Shown piece by piece: positions 31,818 through 40,625 of a stretch of DNA of 64,000 nucleotides. The translations under genes were made by a program, and so were the position numbers. The notes beneath the pieces are model-generated. The model searched no databases and had not been told where the DNA came from. It was given only the letters and a program-made list of their open reading frames with translations. Positions within the stretch are counted from its first letter, which is position 1; each line of letters starts with the position of its first letter. Source of the DNA: Alphaproteobacteria bacterium (GTDB taxonomy: Bacteria > Pseudomonadota > Alphaproteobacteria > UBA6615); the NCBI GenBank assembly GCA_021774575.1, contig JAJFIX010000014.1:24779-88778 (forward strand), given 5' to 3'.

Positions 31818-32169
31818 AATATTTCCATCTACCTGATAGTGGCACGTGTCGAGGGATTAGTCGGGTACATACAAATTTTGGGTAATTACAATTTGCGCGG
31901 ACTTTCCTGTGCCGCACCAAGTCCACGACCGGCAGGGTGGAAGTTTTGGAAAATTGAATTCGCTGCTCTGCCGTCATGGTGATGGGCCGTACTCATAGCT
32001 CGGTGCCAAGAAAAGTCAAGCAAACGGAGGTCTTGTAACAATCTGAAATAATATTTTAACTAAGAACTCATGTCAGGACGCATCATATTGACGGAGCTTG
32101 CCAGGCCGAAAGGGTATGCGACGTCTTGTTAGCCATGAAAATGCGAGGAATTCCGCCATTTTTAGACAA
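31818..32169. other. Divergent intergenic region between the ceramide operon and an FG-GAP protein gene
   Basis: About 350 bases with no gene. It must contain the promoter for the ceramide operon (leftward) and for the FG-GAP protein (rightward). An imperfect operator-like inverted repeat, CAAATT (31872-31877) and AATTTG (31890-31895), lies some 55 bases upstream of the acyl ligase start. I could not place convincing -35/-10 boxes by eye. Confidence 0.5.
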
Positions 32170-33249
32170 ATGAATAGTAACTCGTTCACTTTGAGTCTCG
32201 GAAGAGGAAATACTGTTGGATTCATTGGCCTTTTCCTAACTTTGTGGGGTGTTCTTGGCATCGGCGGCGCACACGGCGTCGAACTGGTGGTGATCAGGGG
32301 CGACCAGCCGACCGTCGCCGTCGCCGCCGCCCAGACGCAAAATTCTGGCCTACCGTCGACGGTACTGGCCCAAGAACTGGAAATAACCAGTGCAGATGGC
32401 ATCGTTAGTCGACTGCGTTTCGACAGCGGCCGGTTCACCTCATTTCAGGTCCCATCGCCAATTGCCGAGCAGACGGTGAGACCTGACAGCCTGCCCGACG
32501 GTGAGGTGACCGGCGGCGCCAACAATATTTTCGAAGCCTGGTTAACTCAGCCGACGGATCGATATGGGCATGGCATTTTAGGCGACACCATTGAAGCCGG
32601 CGCCCTTGCCGTACTCGGCGAGGATGGGCGCATATCCCAGCATGTATTGGATCGGCAATGGGTGTTTGAAGATCGCAAGGCGCGGATCGCGGACCTTGAT
32701 GGGGACGGGCTCGATGAAGTGATTGTGGTGCGGACCAACGTAAATTTGGGCGCGGCCTTGGCGGTGTTCGGCCTAGGCAGAAATGGGCTTGAACTACTTG
32801 CCGAGACGCCGCCAATTGGTACCGCGCGGCGCTGGCTTAATCCCGTTGGCGTCGGTGATTTCGATGGCGATGGGGTAACCGAAATTGCTTTTGTCACCAC
32901 CCCGCATATTGGTGGCTTTCTGACCTTATACGAATATCGAAGCAGTCAACTCGTTTTCGATTATGTAGATTCTGGATATTCCAATCACGCAATCGGCACA
33001 CGGGAGCAGGATTTGTCGACGGTGCTCGATTGGAATGGCGACGGAGTAATGGACTTGGCGCTGCCTTCGGCGGATCGCCAGACAATGCGAATTGTTAGTT
33101 TTGCCGGTGGCACATTTGCCGAACTAGCAAGCAGTATTTTGCCGGCCCGATTGGTTGGGACGGTGACCGCCACCGACCTTGATCGCGATGGAACGGGCGA
33201 GCTTGCCTTTATCGTTGAAGATGGAACGCTGATCTGGCTGCGCCCTTAA
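32170..33249 (+). CDS. Exported FG-GAP/VCBS repeat protein
   Basis: A 359-residue protein with an N-terminal hydrophobic segment (TVGFIGLFLTLWGVLGIGGAHG) likely to be a signal peptide or anchor. It is followed by repeats with calcium-loop motifs DLDGDGLDEV, DFDGDGVTEI, DWNGDGVMDL and DLDRDGTGEL, spaced about 55-60 residues as in FG-GAP/VCBS propellers. No ASPIC domain is present, unlike the larger protein at 3485-5119. An upstream in-frame ATG (32098) would only add a basic leader. Function is unknown; it is expected in the periplasm or outside the cell. It stands apart from the meta-cleavage operon by about 100 bases. Confidence 0.75.
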   Translation: MNSNSFTLSLGRGNTVGFIGLFLTLWGVLGIGGAHGVELVVIRGDQPTVAVAAAQTQNSGLPSTVLAQELEITSADGIVSRLRFDSGRFTSFQVPSPIAEQTVRPDSLPDGEVTGGANNIFEAWLTQPTDRYGHGILGDTIEAGALAVLGEDGRISQHVLDRQWVFEDRKARIADLDGDGLDEVIVVRTNVNLGAALAVFGLGRNGLELLAETPPIGTARRWLNPVGVGDFDGDGVTEIAFVTTPHIGGFLTLYEYRSSQLVFDYVDSGYSNHAIGTREQDLSTVLDWNGDGVMDLALPSADRQTMRIVSFAGGTFAELASSILPARLVGTVTATDLDRDGTGELAFIVEDGTLIWLRP

Positions 33250-33356
33250 GTAACCGTAGTGGGTGAAAGCGGGAAAAAGTACAATCGATCATTGGCCTCC
33301 ATTAGCGATCCTGGTAGTTAGTCTCATATGGGATGAATGAGTATGTGGAGGTCGCA

Positions 33357-34211
33357 ATGGCTGGTGGCGTCATTTGTACAAATATCGTTTCACACACCCC
33401 ACGCATGGGGGTAGAGGAAAATGCGCCGGAATTCGTCCATGGCCTGATTGAGGGCCAGAAGGAAATGGGGCGTTTCCTACGCGAGATGAAGCCCGATCTA
33501 TTCGTCATTCATTCAACCCATTGGGTCTCGACTTTTTTGTGGTTTGCGACGGCCCAGGCCGTCCATGAAGGACTATGCGTCGCTGACGAAGCGCCGGACA
33601 TGATACCAGGGGTGCCCTATAGATATCAGGGCGATCCGGAATTTGCCGGTCAGTTGATCGCAAATCTCAAAGGAAGTGATATTCCTGCAAGTCTCAACGA
33701 GAGCGAGCATTACCGGTGGGATTATGGCACCTATGTGCCGCTGCATTATCTCGACCCCGATGCTGAAATCCCGGTGGTCGGGCTGCCTGTTTGCATGATG
33801 TCTCAGCTCGACGAAAATATGGACGTTGGGCGGCGGGTACACGATACGGCGGTAGCGACGGGCAAGCGGGTGATCTTTCTCGCCAGTAACGCGTTGTCGC
33901 ACCGTTTGGTACGTGGTCCGGACCAATGGCCGAGCCCCGAGCGCATGGAGATGGATAAACATTTTATCGAATTGGCGACCAGTGGCCAGGTTCGCCCGTT
34001 AATCGATTATCTGCCGGAATTTGCCGAGGACGCAGTGGCGGAAATGGGCGGCCGGGTTATGGCAAGCTTCATGGGGACTCTGGATGCCATGGATCGGACA
34101 TTGGGAGACCGGACTGCGGCCGGGGCGAAATTTTCCGGCCGGCAATTTGGTGCCTATGGGCAATCATCGGGGTCGGGTAACGCCAATCTCGCCATCTGGA
34201 CTGAGACGTAA
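33357..34211 (+). CDS. Class III (LigB-type) extradiol ring-cleavage dioxygenase
   Basis: A 284-residue protein whose N-terminal TNIVSHTPRMG (His13) and VIHSTHWVST histidines match the iron ligands of LigB-type dioxygenases, such as protocatechuate 4,5-dioxygenase beta and MhpB. It should open a catechol-type ring next to the hydroxyls. The downstream enzymes handle 2-hydroxymuconic semialdehyde-type products, so the substrate is probably a catechol or a related 2-aminophenol. I start at 33357 because GGAGG lies seven bases upstream; the ATG at 33333 has no such site. It is the first gene of the seven-gene catabolic operon. Confidence 0.85.
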   Translation: MAGGVICTNIVSHTPRMGVEENAPEFVHGLIEGQKEMGRFLREMKPDLFVIHSTHWVSTFLWFATAQAVHEGLCVADEAPDMIPGVPYRYQGDPEFAGQLIANLKGSDIPASLNESEHYRWDYGTYVPLHYLDPDAEIPVVGLPVCMMSQLDENMDVGRRVHDTAVATGKRVIFLASNALSHRLVRGPDQWPSPERMEMDKHFIELATSGQVRPLIDYLPEFAEDAVAEMGGRVMASFMGTLDAMDRTLGDRTAAGAKFSGRQFGAYGQSSGSGNANLAIWTET

Positions 34212-34241
34212 TTCAAGCATTCAAAGGGAGGGAAATTTATC

Positions 34242-34625
34242 ATGACGGACAAAACGGCGGAAGATTATCACGAAATCTATTCGGATCTTTTGGGGTTCAC
34301 CCCGCCGCGGATTAAGCATCGGGTGAAACTCGGCTTGGAGGTTGATCCCGATCTTCTCGATAAATTGGAGACGTTGCGCGAAGCGGCGATGTATCCCGAT
34401 TGCATGGATACCAAAACCGCCCAGATGATCCTTTTTGCCGTGCTGCTGACGCGCCTGGCACCGGCGGCGCGCATTCACTGTATCGCGGCCAAGCGGGCCG
34501 GGGCGACGAAGGAAGAGCTGCACGCGGTCTGTGGCCTGACCTTTCTTTTTTGTGGGCTATCAGCATTCAATATCGGCGCCGAAATGATCCAAGAAGTTTG
34601 GGCCGAGGATGCCGAGGACAAATGA
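34242..34625 (+). CDS. Carboxymuconolactone decarboxylase / AhpD-fold protein
   Basis: The 127-residue all-helical protein fits the CMD family (EIYSDLLGFTPPRIKHRVKLG, then LLTRLAPAARIHCIAAKRAGATKEELHAVCGLTFLFCG). The AhpD redox motif ExxCxxCxxxH is not present; a single Cys and His in ARIHCIAA sit near that position, so peroxidase activity is unlikely. A strong AGGGAGG precedes the ATG. In a meta-cleavage operon it may act as an isomerase or decarboxylase on a ring-cleavage product, but the exact role is unknown. Confidence 0.75.
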   Translation: MTDKTAEDYHEIYSDLLGFTPPRIKHRVKLGLEVDPDLLDKLETLREAAMYPDCMDTKTAQMILFAVLLTRLAPAARIHCIAAKRAGATKEELHAVCGLTFLFCGLSAFNIGAEMIQEVWAEDAEDK

Positions 34626-34640
34626 AATTAGGAATAGCTG

Positions 34641-36107
34641 ATGTCCAATATTAGAGAAATTAGAAACTTCATCGACGGTGCCTATGTCGACGGGGCTGCA
34701 CCCCACTTCGATGATATCGACCCGGCGACCGGGGAGCTTATCGGGCGTGTTCATGCCGCCGACCGGGCCCAGGTCGATATGGCGGTACAAGCTGCCAAAC
34801 GGGCGTTGACCGGGCCTTGGGGGTCGATGAGCGTCGAACAGCGCAGCCAGCTATTGGTGGCGCTGGCCGACGGGGTCAACAAGCGCTTCGATGAGTTCCT
34901 AGCAGCCGAAATAGCCGACACGGGAAAACCTAAGTCCCTCGCCTCTCATATCGATATTCCCCGTGGCGCGGAAAATTTCAAAGTTTTTGCCGAGATGCTG
35001 AAGGCCTATCCGTCGGAGGCATTCCAGCAAGATACCCCTGACGGAAAGGGGGCGGTCAATTATTCGATCCGCAAGCCGCGCGGCGTTATCGGCGTGATAT
35101 GCCCGTGGAACCTGCCGCTTTTGCTAATGACATGGAAAGTCGGACCAGCACTTGCTTGCGGCAACACGGTGGTGGTTAAACCGTCTGAGGAAACACCGGC
35201 AACCGCGGCTTTGCTGGGTGAAGTGATGAACGATGTCGGCATACCGAAGGGTGTCTATAACGTCGTTCACGGGTTCGGCCCCGACGCGGCGGGACAGTTT
35301 CTGACCGAGCATCCCGATGTCGACGGTATCACCTTTACCGGTGAAACCCGCACCGGCGAGGCGATCATGTCGGCTGCCGCCCAAGGCGTGCGTCCGGTAT
35401 CGATGGAACTGGGGGGTAAGAATGCCGGACTGATTTTTGCCGATTGCGATATTGAAAAGGCGTTCGAGGGCACAATGCGGTCGGTCTTTGCCAATTGCGG
35501 ACAGGTCTGCCTGTCGACGGAGCGGCTCTATGTGGAGCGGTCAATCTTTGATCAATTTGTTGAAGGGCTGGCGGATCGGGCGCGTAAACTCACCCCCGGC
35601 GATCCTTATGGCGACGGCACGAGTTTGGGGCCACTGATCAGCCGGGAGCACCGCGACAAGGTTCTCTCTTACTATGATAAGGCCAAATCCGAGGGTGCAG
35701 ATATTATCTGCGGTGGCGGCATTCCCGAGGTCCCCGACGGCTATGGCGACGGCTGCTGGATTGAGCCGACGATATGGACCGGCCTTTCCGAAAACGCCGC
35801 CCCGGTGCGGGAAGAGATTTTTGGACCCTGCGCCCATATTACCCCGTTCGACGACGAGGAAGAAGCGGTGGCCATGGCCAATGACACTCAATATGGCCTG
35901 GCAACGGCGATCTGGACGGAAAACCTGTCCCGGGCCCATCGGGTCGGGTCGGCAGTCGACGTTGGCATAACTTGGGTGAATAGCTGGTTCCTGCGTGATC
36001 TGAGAACGCCTTTTGGTGGCAGTGGTCGGTCGGGGATTGGTCGTGAAGGCGGCCAGCACGCCTTCGAGTTTTATTCCGAGACCCGAAATATCTGCATCAA
36101 GCTCTAG
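34641..36107 (+). CDS. xylG: 2-hydroxymuconic semialdehyde dehydrogenase
   Basis: An NAD-dependent aldehyde dehydrogenase of 488 residues. RNFIDGAYVDGAAPHFDDIDPATGELIG opens the protein. CPWNLPLLLMTWKVGPALACGNTVVVKPSE binds cofactor. The catalytic Glu is in VSMELGGKNAG and the nucleophilic Cys in FANCGQVCLSTERLYVE. The XylG/DmpC/PraB group oxidises 2-hydroxymuconate semialdehyde to 4-oxalocrotonate (enol form). The complete oxalocrotonate branch encoded downstream supports this substrate. It ends 13 bases before the SDR gene. Confidence 0.9.
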   Translation: MSNIREIRNFIDGAYVDGAAPHFDDIDPATGELIGRVHAADRAQVDMAVQAAKRALTGPWGSMSVEQRSQLLVALADGVNKRFDEFLAAEIADTGKPKSLASHIDIPRGAENFKVFAEMLKAYPSEAFQQDTPDGKGAVNYSIRKPRGVIGVICPWNLPLLLMTWKVGPALACGNTVVVKPSEETPATAALLGEVMNDVGIPKGVYNVVHGFGPDAAGQFLTEHPDVDGITFTGETRTGEAIMSAAAQGVRPVSMELGGKNAGLIFADCDIEKAFEGTMRSVFANCGQVCLSTERLYVERSIFDQFVEGLADRARKLTPGDPYGDGTSLGPLISREHRDKVLSYYDKAKSEGADIICGGGIPEVPDGYGDGCWIEPTIWTGLSENAAPVREEIFGPCAHITPFDDEEEAVAMANDTQYGLATAIWTENLSRAHRVGSAVDVGITWVNSWFLRDLRTPFGGSGRSGIGREGGQHAFEFYSETRNICIKL

Positions 36108-36120
36108 GAGTGGCGCACCC

Positions 36121-36873
36121 GTGAACCAGATTGATCTGCAAGGGCGAGGGGCAGTCGTAACCGGTGCCGCCCAAGGTATCGGCCGGGCGATTGCCGAGCG
36201 GCTGCTGGCAAGCGGCGCCAAGGTTTCCTTGTGGGACATGGATGAAACCGCCTTAAAAGCGACTGCCGAAGAGCTCGCCGAGCGCGGAGAGATCGCCTGG
36301 CAACAGGTAAATGTGACCGACTATGAGGCGATTGAGGCGGCTGCGGAAGCGACGGTGGAAAGCCTTGGTAGTATCGATATCTTGGTCAATAACGCCGGGA
36401 TTGCTGGGCCAAACGCCAATGTCTGGGCGTATCCGGTCGACGCCTGGCGCCAAGTGATCGACATTGATTTGACCGGGGTTTTTCTGTGCTGCCGGGCAGT
36501 GGTACCGGCGATGCTTGAGGCAGGATATGGACGGATCGTCAATGTTGCCTCAATCGCCGGTAAAGAGGGCAATCCGACAGCGTCGGGTTATAGTGCAGCC
36601 AAGGGCGGCGTTATTGCGCTGACCAAGGGGCTGGCCAAGGAACTCGCCGACAAGGATATCGCCGTAAATTGTGTCACGCCGGCAGCGGCAAAGACCCGGA
36701 TTTTCGACCAGATGAGCGAGGAGCATGTCCAATATATGTTGGATAAAATTCCCCGTGGGCGCTTTGTCACTGTCGAGGAAATTTCCGGCTTAATAGCCTG
36801 GCTTGCTTCCGAAGAGAATTCATTTTCGACCGGCGCTGTTTTTGATATCAGCGGTGGCCGGGCGACTTATTAA
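36121..36873 (+). CDS. Short-chain dehydrogenase/reductase (SDR)
   Basis: A classical SDR of about 250 residues: cofactor motif VTGAAQGIGRAIAERL near residue 12-28, NNAGIAGP near 92, catalytic YSAAKGG with Tyr and Lys near 158-162, and a C-terminal FDISGGRATY. It begins with GTG, with AGGAG about ten bases upstream. An SDR is not part of the textbook meta-cleavage pathway. It could oxidise a dihydrodiol or side-chain alcohol of the specific aromatic substrate, which would place the pathway's entry compound upstream of a simple catechol. Confidence 0.85.
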   Translation: MNQIDLQGRGAVVTGAAQGIGRAIAERLLASGAKVSLWDMDETALKATAEELAERGEIAWQQVNVTDYEAIEAAAEATVESLGSIDILVNNAGIAGPNANVWAYPVDAWRQVIDIDLTGVFLCCRAVVPAMLEAGYGRIVNVASIAGKEGNPTASGYSAAKGGVIALTKGLAKELADKDIAVNCVTPAAAKTRIFDQMSEEHVQYMLDKIPRGRFVTVEEISGLIAWLASEENSFSTGAVFDISGGRATY

Positions 36874-36894
36874 ATTACGGGAGATGGACCTCAA

Positions 36895-37695
36895 ATGAGT
36901 GGGGATAAAGAAAAGATTGAGGCCTTGGCCAAGCGTCTGCGGGAGGCCGAGGCGTCAGGGGTTGCTTGTGCGCCTTTACGCGACGATATGCCTGAAGGCG
37001 ACCTTGAATTTGCCTATGAAGTGCAAAATGCCAACACAAGGCATTATCTCGGAGTAGGGCGCCGGGCAACCGGTCGCAAAGTTGGCTTGACCGCAAAGAC
37101 GGTGCAGGATCAGCTTGGGGTCGATCAGCCCGATTTCGGCATTCTTTATGCCGACCTATGCATCGGCGATGGCGAGGAAGTGGCGATGTCGCGGGTGATG
37201 CAGCCCAAGGTCGAAGCTGAAGTCGCCTTGGTGCTCGAGCATGATCTCACAATGGAAAACCCAACTGTTGCCGAAGTGATCAGCGCCACTGCTTATGCCC
37301 TGCCGGCAATCGAAATTGTCTGTAGCCGAATTGCCAATTGGGACATTCGCATTCAAGACACGATTGCCGACAACGCGTCACTGGGCCTCTACGTGCTGGG
37401 CGGGCCGAAGCGCAAGCTGGAAGATTTGGACTTGCGCCTGTGCGGCATGGTGATGGAGAACGGCGGTGACCAGGTTTCGGTCGGTGCGGGCCTGGCCTGT
37501 CTCGGCAATCCTTTGAACGCGGCGGCCTGGCTGGCGGCAAAAATGGTCGAAATTGGCATGCCGATGCGAGCTGGAGACACCATCATGACGGGCTCGCTCG
37601 GGGCCATGGCGCCGGTCAAGCCGGGATCGGTGGTCGAGGCTCGGATTAACGGCCTTGGGTCGGTGCGCGCGGTTTTCGGGCCGGAAGAAAGCTAG
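36895..37695 (+). CDS. xylJ: 2-oxopent-4-enoate hydratase (2-keto-4-pentenoate hydratase)
   Basis: The 266-residue protein belongs to the hydratase/decarboxylase (FAH-related) family: AYEVQNANTRHYLGVGRRATGRKVGLTAKTVQDQLGVDQPDFG is a strong signature. PKVEAEVALVLEHDL carries the metal-binding acidic residues, and PAIEIVCSRIANWDIRIQDTIADNAS follows. It adds water to 2-oxopent-4-enoate to give 4-hydroxy-2-oxovalerate. The decarboxylase encoded next usually forms a complex with it, because the intermediate is unstable. The aldolase and acetaldehyde dehydrogenase that would finish the pathway are not in the window. Confidence 0.9.
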   Translation: MSGDKEKIEALAKRLREAEASGVACAPLRDDMPEGDLEFAYEVQNANTRHYLGVGRRATGRKVGLTAKTVQDQLGVDQPDFGILYADLCIGDGEEVAMSRVMQPKVEAEVALVLEHDLTMENPTVAEVISATAYALPAIEIVCSRIANWDIRIQDTIADNASLGLYVLGGPKRKLEDLDLRLCGMVMENGGDQVSVGAGLACLGNPLNAAAWLAAKMVEIGMPMRAGDTIMTGSLGAMAPVKPGSVVEARINGLGSVRAVFGPEES

Positions 37696-37705
37696 GGGAA
37701 AGAAC

Positions 37706-38476
37706 ATGTCCGTCGATATTAAAGGCTTGGCCGCGCGGCTCGATGAAGCGGCACTTAATGCTGAAGCCATTCCCCAGCTGGCTCTTGAGGTGGAACTCAT
37801 CTCGGCGCAAGCCTATGAAATACAGGCAGCGATAATTGCCCGTCGACTGGGGCGGGGGGAAAAGCGCAACGGCATGAAGATGGGGCTGACCAGCCGCGCC
37901 AAGGCCCTGCAAATGGGGGTTGAGGACGTAATCTGGGGCCGCATCACCGACGCCATGGTCGTTGAGGAAGGGGCGGCGGTCTCGATGTCGAAATATGTCC
38001 ATCCAAGGGTCGAGCCGGAAATTGCCTTTTTGCTCAAACATCCCTTGCCGGTCGGCGCGACCGCCTTGGAGGCGCAAAACGCAATTGCCGCTGTTGCACC
38101 GGCTATTGAAATTATTGATTCTCGCTACAAGGATTTTAAATTTTCCTTGGGCGACGTGATCGCCGACAACACATCGGCGTCTGGGCTGGTGATTGGGCCG
38201 TGGAACTCGGCCATCGAGGATATCTCGAACCTCGGTGTGGCGATGTCGATCAATGGCGCGGTGCGCCAAGTCGGAACGACGGCGGCTATTCTCGGCCACC
38301 CGATCCGCTCCCTCGTTGCCGCAGCTGATCTATCGGGGCGTGCTGGTGAGACCCTGGAAGAAGGTTGGATTGTTATGGCAGGTGGCGCGACCGCTGCCGA
38401 AGCGTTGAGCGTCGGTGATCATATCGTGGTTGAGGTTCAAGGCCTCGGCCGGGCGGCGTTTAAAATCGAAGCATAA
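37706..38476 (+). CDS. xylI: 4-oxalocrotonate decarboxylase
   Basis: A 256-residue paralogue of the preceding hydratase, with RNGMKMGLTSRAKALQMGVEDVIWGRITDAM, HPRVEPEIAFLLKHPL (metal-binding Glu residues) and APAIEIIDSRYKDFKFSLGDVIADNTS. Loss of the hydratase-specific residues and the VEDVIWGRITD segment are typical of XylI/DmpH. It converts 2-oxohex-3-enedioate (4-oxalocrotonate) to 2-oxopent-4-enoate and CO2. The start follows a GGGGAAAG-like ribosome site. The gene sits between hydratase and tautomerase, the usual order. Confidence 0.9.
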   Translation: MSVDIKGLAARLDEAALNAEAIPQLALEVELISAQAYEIQAAIIARRLGRGEKRNGMKMGLTSRAKALQMGVEDVIWGRITDAMVVEEGAAVSMSKYVHPRVEPEIAFLLKHPLPVGATALEAQNAIAAVAPAIEIIDSRYKDFKFSLGDVIADNTSASGLVIGPWNSAIEDISNLGVAMSINGAVRQVGTTAAILGHPIRSLVAAADLSGRAGETLEEGWIVMAGGATAAEALSVGDHIVVEVQGLGRAAFKIEA

Positions 38477-38486
38477 GGAGCGCACG

Positions 38487-38672
38487 ATGCCCTTGGTACA
38501 AGTGACGATGATCGAAGGCCGTAGCCAGGAAAAGAAAGACGCATTAATCCGCGAGGTTACCGATGCAGTCGCGCGTACTTCCGACGCGCCACGCGAAGCC
38601 ATTCGGGTCATTCTTTATGAGGTGCCGGCGGGCCAATGGGGTGTCGCCGGGGTCTCCAAGGCCAATACCTGA
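38487..38672 (+). CDS. xylH: 4-oxalocrotonate tautomerase
   Basis: A 61-residue protein starting MPLVQVTMIEGRSQEKKDAL. After Met removal the N-terminal proline is the catalytic base, as in all 4-oxalocrotonate tautomerases, and the RSQEKK segment holds the conserved Arg region. It ketonises 2-hydroxymuconate to 4-oxalocrotonate. GGAG lies eight bases before the ATG. Last gene of the operon; it ends four bases before the stop of the converging rhodanese gene. Confidence 0.92.
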   Translation: MPLVQVTMIEGRSQEKKDALIREVTDAVARTSDAPREAIRVILYEVPAGQWGVAGVSKANT

Positions 38673-38676
38673 GCGG

Positions 38677-39102
38677 TTAAGACTGGCTCCAGGGCAAACC
38701 CTCTACTTTCCAGCCGGCGGTTTTCCCCCGCTGCTGGCTATCGTTTGGCGGGCCTTCGAAACCGTCAATGATATTGAAGCAAAACTGGTAGCCCGCGGCC
38801 GTCATGGCGATGGAAGCAGCCTGTGATCGGACACCGGACCGACAGAGGAAATAGATGGGTTGGTCTTTGCCGATGCCGGCATTGGCCGCCTCTTCAACGA
38901 AATTCTCGTTAACCTCCATGCCTGGGAAAACCTGCCACTGGATCCCAACGATGCTCTTGCCGAGGTCGGCCAAGTTCGGTTGGCCGATCAGTCGCCATTC
39001 GGGGACAGTGCGCACATCGACAAGGACGGCGGTCGGGTCGCTTTTCAGGACTTCCCAAGTTGCCGTCGGCGACACGTCGCCGGCATAGGTTTTTTCATTC
39101 AT
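38677..39102 (-). CDS. Rhodanese-like sulfurtransferase
   Basis: A single-domain rhodanese of 141 residues with AVLVDVRTVPEWRLIG near residue 25 and the active-site loop YFLCRSGVRSQAA, in which the Cys would carry the persulfide. It moves sulfane sulfur to thiol acceptors. The gene follows the ABC importer on the same strand (12 bases after the ATPase stop), so it may belong to uptake and use of a sulfur compound. Confidence 0.9.
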   Translation of the reverse strand: MNEKTYAGDVSPTATWEVLKSDPTAVLVDVRTVPEWRLIGQPNLADLGKSIVGIQWQVFPGMEVNENFVEEAANAGIGKDQPIYFLCRSGVRSQAASIAMTAAGYQFCFNIIDGFEGPPNDSQQRGKTAGWKVEGLPWSQS

Positions 39103-39114
39103 GTGCTCTTTCTC

Positions 39115-39882
39115 CTAAATGCCTTGGCCGCCTTCAAATGTGTCTGAAATCCCACCCTTTACCTTGGCCACCATTTGCTGAAAATCGGCGGCCTCTCTGC
39201 TGCGCGGGCGTTGGGTCGTAACTTCATATTCGTTGGCGATATTTGCCGGTTCTCCGCCGAGTAATAGCACACGGTCGGCAAGGTATATTGCCTCATCGAT
39301 ATCATGGGTGACAAAAAGTACCGAGGCCGTCGTTTCCGACCAAATTCGCAGCAATTCGTCTTGTAGGTGGCGCCGGGTGATGGCATCGAGCGCGGCAAAA
39401 GGCTCATCCATTAATAACAGTTTGGGCGCGACGGCAAACGCGCGGGCCAACCCGACCCGCTGACGTTGGCCGCCGGATAGCTGGTAGGGCCAGCGATTTC
39501 CGTAGTTTTTGAGCCCGACCAGCGCCAGTGATGAGTCGATCCGCCGGTGCTTTTCCGGTGTTGATAAATCCAACCCCTCAAGCCCCAAGGCCACGTTTTT
39601 GGCAACTTTGCGCCAGGGCAACAGGCGGGGTTCCTGAAAGACCATTGCCGTGGGCCGGCTTCCCGGATTGGGGGCCGCGATCATATCAACCTTGCCCGCT
39701 GATGGTTGGGTAAGCCCGGCAATAACCCGAAGCAGGGTTGATTTTCCGACACCGGACGGTCCGACAATGGCAACAAATTCCCCCTCTTCAACAGCCAAAT
39801 CGAGGCCCGAAAGGACCGTCTTTGCACCGTCATCGCTGGGGAAGGAAATTTCTAAATCATTGATTTTAACTATGGCTGCCAC
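39115..39882 (-). CDS. ABC importer ATPase (SsuB/TauB type)
   Basis: A 255-residue ATPase with Walker A GPSGVGKSTLLR near residue 40, the Q-loop region MVFQEPRLLPWRKVAKNVALGLEG, signature LSGGQRQR, Walker B KLLLMDEPFAALDA and switch VTHDIDEA. The LLPW(R/L)xxxxNV form is typical of ATPases for taurine, alkanesulfonates and nitrate/NMT1-type substrates. It overlaps the permease gene by 13 bases. The substrate is not fixed by the sequence. Confidence 0.9.
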   Translation of the reverse strand: MAAIVKINDLEISFPSDDGAKTVLSGLDLAVEEGEFVAIVGPSGVGKSTLLRVIAGLTQPSAGKVDMIAAPNPGSRPTAMVFQEPRLLPWRKVAKNVALGLEGLDLSTPEKHRRIDSSLALVGLKNYGNRWPYQLSGGQRQRVGLARAFAVAPKLLLMDEPFAALDAITRRHLQDELLRIWSETTASVLFVTHDIDEAIYLADRVLLLGGEPANIANEYEVTTQRPRSREAADFQQMVAKVKGGISDTFEGGQGI

Positions 39883-40625
39883 GCCAGCACTCGCTTGTTT
39901 ACGGCCATGAAAAGGGCGTCCGTCATACTATAGAGGAGGGCGATGGTCACCATATAAACGAGTACAATATTGGTCTCAAGGACGCCCGAAGCGTCATACA
40001 TGCGCTGACCGATGCCCGGAACACCAAATAATTCCGACGCCACGACCGTCATCCAGGCTTGGCCGAGGCCGGCCCTTAATCCGGAAAATATCCCCGGCGT
40101 TGCAGCCGGCAAAGTAACTTTGATTAGGCGGCGAAAAAAACGGCCATGACCGAAGGCGCGCGCGACTTCCACCAGGTCTTGGTCGACCGCCCGGATGGCG
40201 CCATAGGCGGTAAAATAGTTGATCCAGAAAACGCCAATGGAGATGATAAAAGCTGCGGCGGTTTCAGATATGCCGAACCACATTAAGGCGAAGGGGATCC
40301 AAGCCAATGGCGGGATTGGCCGAATAATCCGCGCGAGCCAACTTTGCGCCGCATTGAAACCGGGGCTTAGTGCCGCCGCACCTCCCAGGATAACGCCCAG
40401 AAGCGATCCAACAGCTAGGCCAATCGAATAGTGGCGCATGCTATCGGCGACTTTTTCGAACCATATGCCGTTGGTCAGTTCAGAATAGAACGCAACTGGG
40501 AGGCCGCTTGGCGGCGGCAGGCTGATCTGAACGCCAGTCCCGCCGAACCGCCATACGGCCTCCCAAATTGTTAAAAATGCGAGGAACCCACCGGCCCCAA
40601 GCAAAAACGCTGTTGATCGCTTCAT
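39870..40625 (-). CDS. ABC importer permease (SsuC/TauC type)
   Basis: A 251-residue permease with six predicted helices and the BPD_transp_1 coupling loop EVARAFGHGRFFRRLIKVTLPAATPGIFSGLRAGLGQAWMTVVASE, characteristic of the SsuC/TauC/NrtB group. It overlaps the binding-protein gene at a single base and the ATPase gene by 13 bases, so the three are translated together. Confidence 0.9.
   Translation of the reverse strand: MKRSTAFLLGAGGFLAFLTIWEAVWRFGGTGVQISLPPPSGLPVAFYSELTNGIWFEKVADSMRHYSIGLAVGSLLGVILGGAAALSPGFNAAQSWLARIIRPIPPLAWIPFALMWFGISETAAAFIISIGVFWINYFTAYGAIRAVDQDLVEVARAFGHGRFFRRLIKVTLPAATPGIFSGLRAGLGQAWMTVVASELFGVPGIGQRMYDASGVLETNIVLVYMVTIALLYSMTDALFMAVNKRVLAWQP

Noticed and set aside
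35541..36239. Minus-strand frame of 232 codons over the aldehyde dehydrogenase end
   Set aside because: Antisense to the dehydrogenase and SDR genes; no plausible protein features.
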